A stretch of 64,000 nucleotides of DNA, from contig NZ_FOHV01000001.1 of NCBI RefSeq assembly GCF_900111395.1, forward strand, positions 1 to 64,000, read 5' to 3'. The translations under genes were made by a program, and so were the position numbers. The notes beneath the pieces are model-generated. The model was not told the DNA's origin. It saw only the letters and a program-made list of their open reading frames with translations, and did not search any database. This document shows positions 60,003-64,000 of this stretch, one piece after another (positions within the stretch are counted from its first letter, which is position 1; the number at the start of each line of letters is the position of its first letter). This DNA is from Thorsellia anophelis DSM 18579 (lineage in GTDB: Bacteria > Pseudomonadota > Gammaproteobacteria > Enterobacterales > Thorselliaceae).

Positions 60003-60692
60003 CTATTTCATCAGTTTATCTATGTTAAGTAATGCTGGAAAATCATTTAGTAAGAAATCTGGATTCGATGCTTCAATCGGTTCATGGTAATTATATCCAT
60101 AAGTTAAACCTGCTGATAAGCATCCTGCTGATTTTGCGCACTGAATATCATTTTTTGAGTCGCCAACAAATAATAATTCTTGAGCGTAAAACCCAAATTG
60201 GCTTAAAACTGAGTAAAGAGGTGCAGGATGAGGTTTTTTAACGGTCACATCGTCAGCACCGAGTACAATTGAAAAAAAATTGCTTAGGCCTAGATCGTTT
60301 AAGATACCCGGTAGAAATTGTGAGGGTTTATTGGTGACTATTGCTAATTTTATTTGACTTTTTTTCAATTCATTAAGTGTCTTAATTACACCGTCAAATA
60401 GGTGTGTGCCAGATATCATAGTAGTCTCATAATGAAGATCAAAACTAGAACGAAGTGATTTAATTTCTTCACTCGTCAATGTATCATTTGGCAAAATTGA
60501 GTGAATTGCTCGGCTAAGTAATACGTCAATTCCATTTCCAATCCACCCCTTTACATCTAATGCAGTGACCTGGTGCAAATTAAGATCCTGTAATGCGGAA
60601 TTTAATGCAGAGTGGAGGCCTGGTAAACTATCTACTAAAGTACCATCTAGATCAAATGCGATGGCTTTAATCATATGAGTCTGGTTATACAT
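60003..60692 (-). CDS. gph: Phosphoglycolate phosphatase
   Basis: 229 residues. HAD family: motif I AIAFDLDGTLVDS with both aspartates, motif II KLAIVTNKPSQF, motif III lysine and IV VGDSKNDIQCAKSAGC. It removes phosphoglycolate formed in DNA repair. The ATG at 60692 has AGAGG upstream; a Met at 60674 is an alternative. Part of the damX-dam-rpe-gph cluster. Confidence 0.95.
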   Translation of the reverse strand: MYNQTHMIKAIAFDLDGTLVDSLPGLHSALNSALQDLNLHQVTALDVKGWIGNGIDVLLSRAIHSILPNDTLTSEEIKSLRSSFDLHYETTMISGTHLFDGVIKTLNELKKSQIKLAIVTNKPSQFLPGILNDLGLSNFFSIVLGADDVTVKKPHPAPLYSVLSQFGFYAQELLFVGDSKNDIQCAKSAGCLSAGLTYGYNYHEPIEASNPDFLLNDFPALLNIDKLMK

Positions 60693-60717
60693 AAAAACCT
60701 CTCAAATTAGGCGCCTT

Positions 60718-61383
60718 TTAAAGAGAAACGGCCTGTTTCATTGAATCGATAGCGTGCTTATAATCTGGTTTTGCAAAAATAGCAGAGCCAGCAACAAAAG
60801 TGTCAGCACCTGCTTCATAAATTGAGGCTATATTTTTTTCACTCACACCGCCATCTACAGATAAACGGATTGGGAGATCTGTCTCATTTATTTTTTTGCG
60901 TATGTCTCTAATTTTAGTCAATGCTGATGGAATAAAGCTTTGACCACCAAAACCTGGATTCACAGACATAACAAGAATAAGGTCTAATTTATCTAATATA
61001 TAATCTAAACAATTTAATGGTGTAGCTGGATTGAGAGCCAATCCAGCTTGGCAACCTAAATCTTTGATGAGCTGTATGTTTCTATCGACATGTAATGTTG
61101 CCTCTGGGTGAAAGGTAATTGAACTTGCCCCTGCTTTAGCAAAGTCTCTAATCATAGTCTCAACAGGAGAAACCATCAAATGAACATCGATAGGGGCAGT
61201 AACACCATCTTTTCTCAATGCTTCACAGATCATTGGCCCAAAACTGAGATTGGGTACAAAATGATTATCCATAACATCAAAATGAATCCAGTTCGCGCCT
61301 GCATTAAGCACATTATGCGTTTCTTCTCCTAATCTAGCAAAATTAGCGGCTAAAATAGAAGGAGCTATAACAATTGGTTGCAT
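60718..61383 (-). CDS. rpe: Ribulose-phosphate 3-epimerase
   Basis: 221 residues. Pentose phosphate pathway. TIM barrel with [16 protein letters not shown], the metal site [41 protein letters not shown] and [12 protein letters not shown]. It lies 17 bases after dam and 25 before gph. Confidence 0.97.
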   Translation of the reverse strand: MQPIVIAPSILAANFARLGEETHNVLNAGANWIHFDVMDNHFVPNLSFGPMICEALRKDGVTAPIDVHLMVSPVETMIRDFAKAGASSITFHPEATLHVDRNIQLIKDLGCQAGLALNPATPLNCLDYILDKLDLILVMSVNPGFGGQSFIPSALTKIRDIRKKINETDLPIRLSVDGGVSEKNIASIYEAGADTFVAGSAIFAKPDYKHAIDSMKQAVSL

Positions 61384-61400
61384 AAAAAATTCCTATTTGA

Positions 61401-62225
61401 TTAGCTTGGGGTATATATGGCTAATAACTCATTTTTTTGTGGTCTGTCGCCATTACTACTGATTAATCTTCTAACACTGAGAGTTTCAATATGGGCAGAA
61501 TTATACCATTGTCTTGTTTCTAGAGTATCGTGATTTGAAATAAGCACAGTTTGCTGTTTTGTTTTTGCCCCTTCGATAGCTAATTCAGCTAAGCGTCTTT
61601 GCTCTGCATGACTAAACCCATCTGTATGATAGCTTGTAAATAGCGATGTATCATTCAAAGGGACATACGGCGGATCACAATAAATAACAGCATTTTTGGG
61701 TGCTATTTTAAATATTTTAGTAAAATCTTCACAATAAAATGTGGCATTTTGAGCTTTTTCAGCAAAATTGATAATTTTTTCTTCTTGAAAACCCACTGCT
61801 TTATATTTACCAAAAGGAACATTAAAAATTCCTTTTGAGTTATAGCGACATAATCCATTAAACCCAAATTTATTGAGGTATAAAAAAATCAAAGCACGTT
61901 CGTAATCATCTCGACTTGCATTAAATTTTTCTCGTAAATGATAGTATGTTTCTTTCTTATTATTTTCTGGCTTGAATAAATCCCTCACATCTTTGATGTA
62001 ATCTTCATGTTTTGTCTGCACAACTTTAAACAAATTGATTAAATCAATATTAATATCATTCAATATATAGTTTGGGTAGTCAGTATTTAAAAATACGCTG
62101 CCAGCTCCCACAAACGGCTCAATAAAACAGTCGCTGTCAGGTAAATGATGTTTAATAATATCTAAGCTTTTAAATTTTCCGCCTGCCCATTTTAGGAAAG
62201 GTCTTTTTTTATCATAAGGTTTCAT
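61401..62225 (-). CDS. dam: DNA adenine methyltransferase (GATC)
   Basis: 274 residues. SAM-dependent N6-adenine methylase of GATC, for mismatch repair strand choice and replication control. RPFLKWAGGKFKSLDIIKHH, the SAM motif FIEPFVGAGSVFLN, FNGLCRYNSKGIFNVPFGKY and the catalytic DPPYVPLN are all present. It lies between damX and rpe as in E. coli. Confidence 0.97.
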   Translation of the reverse strand: MKPYDKKRPFLKWAGGKFKSLDIIKHHLPDSDCFIEPFVGAGSVFLNTDYPNYILNDINIDLINLFKVVQTKHEDYIKDVRDLFKPENNKKETYYHLREKFNASRDDYERALIFLYLNKFGFNGLCRYNSKGIFNVPFGKYKAVGFQEEKIINFAEKAQNATFYCEDFTKIFKIAPKNAVIYCDPPYVPLNDTSLFTSYHTDGFSHAEQRRLAELAIEGAKTKQQTVLISNHDTLETRQWYNSAHIETLSVRRLISSNGDRPQKNELLAIYTPS

Positions 62226-62274
62226 AATGTATTATTGTTACTCTTTCTTAATGGAATATTCAATAATGAAATAG

Positions 62275-63876
62275 TTAAGGTGCTTCTCTCACCCACGGAT
62301 TATTTTTTTGTAATGGGGCTGGAAGCGTACTGATTGCTCTTTGAGCTTCATTTCGAGAAGCATAATGGCCCGTTACTAAAATATACCATTTAGAACCATT
62401 ACGCTCAGTTTCAATTACTCTGCCAGTTGTTAGATTTTGTTCTACGGCAAGTTTACGCAAACCTTCTGGCCTAGAGGCAGAAGCTACTTGTATAGAAATA
62501 TTACCACCGCGACCATTATCAATTCTTTGATTAGTATTACTAATCTGGTTAGATTGATTTGTTTTTATCTGACTACTTGTTTCTTGGCTAGTAGTTTGTT
62601 TCTCTTGAGATTGTAAAGATTTTGCTGATTCTTGCACTGTAGGATTGTTTACAGGTGTCGTAATTGTGTTTGGTGCAGCTGGACGAGGAATGGTTTGTCC
62701 CTCAGGTATTGAGTTATTTATGACAGCTGTTTGAGGAGTAACTGTTTTTTGCTGATTAGTGGCCTCAACGGGATTCTGAGGCTGAGATTGTTTTATCGGT
62801 TCTAACGATTTTTGTGTAGGCACAATTGCTTGGCTTGACGTTAATTGCGACTCATTAGTTTTTAAACTAGCCGATTCAATTACACCAGGGTTATTTTTGC
62901 TCTTGGCTGGCGGAGGTGCATTTGTGTAGTCAGTCGAGGCTTGGCTGATTACATTTTCTTGTGCCGGTTGAACTTTGGCTTGTGTTTTAGCTGGTTCAAT
63001 CACACCAGGATTATTTTTATTATTAGCTGGTGGAGGTACATTTGTGTAGTCAGTTGAAGTTTGACTGACTATACTTTCTTGTGCAGGTTGAACTTTAGTT
63101 GGTGCTTTAGCCGATTCAATTAAACCAGGGTTATTTTTGCTGCTAGACGGTGGTGGTGTATTGGTCCGCTCTGTGGAAGTTTGAGGGGCAACCTTAGATA
63201 AATCTTCACTTGGAGTTTGGGGCGTAAGTTGTACTGCAGCGTTGTTTAGTTGATTTTGAACAATATTAGTTGTTTGAATTACTTTTTCTGTTTTTGGCGC
63301 TTCAACTGATGGCTGTTGGGTAATTGTCTGTGAAGCATTGCTGGTTTTATTATTTAAATCAATTTTTGCACTTTCTAAGCTTAGAGCTGTTTCTAATGAT
63401 TGGTTAGCAGAATTTGATTTTGTGATAGGTTTACTTCCAGCTAATGCATAATCAAGCGGTAGGCTGGAAATTGCTCCTTGTGATTGTGTTACTTCATTTG
63501 TTGTTGTACTGGCGCTGCTAGTTGTATTAATAGGTGTTAATTCAATTTCATTTTCAACTGGAATTTGTATTTCTTGAGATATGCCTGTACCTTCATTGGT
63601 TGTCTCTGATATAGACTGAGTATTGATGTTAAGAGGCACTGAGACACCATTTGTTTCTGCCGCTAAAATATCTGGCTCATTTGATGAATTTGAATATATT
63701 GCTGATTGAGGAATTTCAGGATCTTTTAGTAACAGCCAAATCGCAGTGAGTAATGCAACTAAAATGATGAAACCAGCACTCATGTACAGATAAAAGCCTA
63801 ATTTATTTTTAGGTTTTGATGCTGCACCATGTCTTCTAATAATGCGTTCTGGTTTGTCTATTTCAAAATTATCCAT
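62275..63876 (-). CDS. damX: Cell division protein DamX (SPOR domain)
   Basis: 533 residues from the ATG at 63876, with AGAGG nine bases upstream. Layout: a basic cytosolic start (KPERIIRRHGAASKPKNK), one membrane helix (FYLYMSAGFIILVALLTAIW), a ~400-residue Gln/Ser/Thr/Pro-rich periplasmic linker, and a C-terminal SPOR domain (NISIQVASASRPEGLRKLAV, WYILVTGHYASRNEAQRAIS) that binds septal peptidoglycan lacking stem peptides. The N-terminal AAA domain of E. coli DamX is not evident. The linker holds a 40-residue repeat, listed separately. Confidence 0.92.
   Translation of the reverse strand: MDNFEIDKPERIIRRHGAASKPKNKLGFYLYMSAGFIILVALLTAIWLLLKDPEIPQSAIYSNSSNEPDILAAETNGVSVPLNINTQSISETTNEGTGISQEIQIPVENEIELTPINTTSSASTTTNEVTQSQGAISSLPLDYALAGSKPITKSNSANQSLETALSLESAKIDLNNKTSNASQTITQQPSVEAPKTEKVIQTTNIVQNQLNNAAVQLTPQTPSEDLSKVAPQTSTERTNTPPPSSSKNNPGLIESAKAPTKVQPAQESIVSQTSTDYTNVPPPANNKNNPGVIEPAKTQAKVQPAQENVISQASTDYTNAPPPAKSKNNPGVIESASLKTNESQLTSSQAIVPTQKSLEPIKQSQPQNPVEATNQQKTVTPQTAVINNSIPEGQTIPRPAAPNTITTPVNNPTVQESAKSLQSQEKQTTSQETSSQIKTNQSNQISNTNQRIDNGRGGNISIQVASASRPEGLRKLAVEQNLTTGRVIETERNGSKWYILVTGHYASRNEAQRAISTLPAPLQKNNPWVREAP
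62873..63190 (-). repeat. 120-bp in-frame repeats inside damX
   Basis: Near-identical blocks begin at 62873, 62993 and 63113 (gattcaatt/ggttcaatc...accaggrttattttt), a period of exactly 120 bases or 40 residues. Each encodes a unit such as YTNVPPPANNKNNPGVIEPA with a KVQPAQE segment; two full units and a partial third. Confidence 0.9.
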
Positions 63877-64000
63877 ACTTAAAAACCTCTTTCTATCTTT
63901 AAAAATGTTCCAATAACATCTAGTATTATCCAAGATTATCTGATGTATTGGGTAACCATTTTATAATGATAAGTACTTAGTATTAGATAAGTACCTATCT

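Noticed and set aside
62275-63933. 19-residue longer DamX start at 63933
   Set aside because: The ATG at 63876 has a well-placed AGAGG and leads directly into the basic cytosolic segment; the upstream frame has no ribosome site.
1-64000. CRISPR array, tRNA or rRNA genes, replication origin
   Set aside because: No regularly spaced repeats, cloverleaf-like segments, rRNA core sequences or DnaA-box clusters were noticed by eye; a tRNA and covariance-model scan would be decisive.

Overview
The window is a low-GC gammaproteobacterial chromosome segment. Gene order and protein sequences are closest to Enterobacterales/Pasteurellales: damX-dam-rpe-gph, rodZ-ispG-hisS-yfgM-bamB-der, pcnB-folK, dprA//def-fmt, trmB-yggN. 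The AT-rich intergenic DNA together with E. coli-like proteins suggests an insect-gut relative such as Orbaceae (Gilliamella/Orbus/Frischella type); that placement is inference from gene content, not a phylogeny. No rRNA, tRNA or CRISPR array was seen.

Layout. 1-3.8 kb is an accessory island: the 3' end of a group II intron, decayed sequence, two tandem barstar-like immunity proteins each followed by an IS200/IS605-like end, and an orphan small gene. 3.8-21.3 kb is mostly housekeeping: a large GDYXXLXY membrane protein, uraA, djlA, ilvY, rpoZ, acs with a CRP site, dprA//def-fmt, hldE, an EI24 membrane protein, yggN, trmB, hslO. 21.3-26 kb is a second, decayed accessory zone with a frameshifted AAA/DUF4143 ATPase, a GST gene, a tnpB relic with its right-end hairpin, and an orphan gene. 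26-44.7 kb carries polA, nudF-yqiB, a stand-alone RarA C-terminal-like protein, yibQ, a Nudix hydrolase, ilvE, yafJ, the rodZ-to-der cluster, orn and thrC. 44.8-50.4 kb is a branched-chain amino acid block: ilvC, a Mu-type repressor/Ner pair, then a CRP-controlled, attenuated ivbL-ilvBN operon. 51-64 kb carries epmA, folK, pcnB (apparently AUU-initiated), tag, alr, plsY, rsgA, tyrB and the gph-rpe-dam-damX cluster.

How the genes connect. ilvB/ilvN (acetohydroxyacid synthase I), ilvC and ilvE give most of the valine/isoleucine pathway, read by an ivbL leader peptide rich in Val/Leu codons. The activator gene ilvY is retained but lies about 35 kb from its usual partner ilvC. rodZ, bamB, hldE, alr, plsY and damX serve envelope construction; polA, dam, tag, nudF, dprA and the RarA-like protein serve DNA metabolism.

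Most notable observations: an AUU start for pcnB placed exactly as in E. coli; a complete ivbL attenuator with CRP site and promoter; a domesticated-looking Mu-type switch with direct-repeat operators and a Lys-to-Arg change in its peptidase; tandem barstar-like proteins that differ at the toxin interface; and scattered IS200/IS605 end relics around accessory genes.
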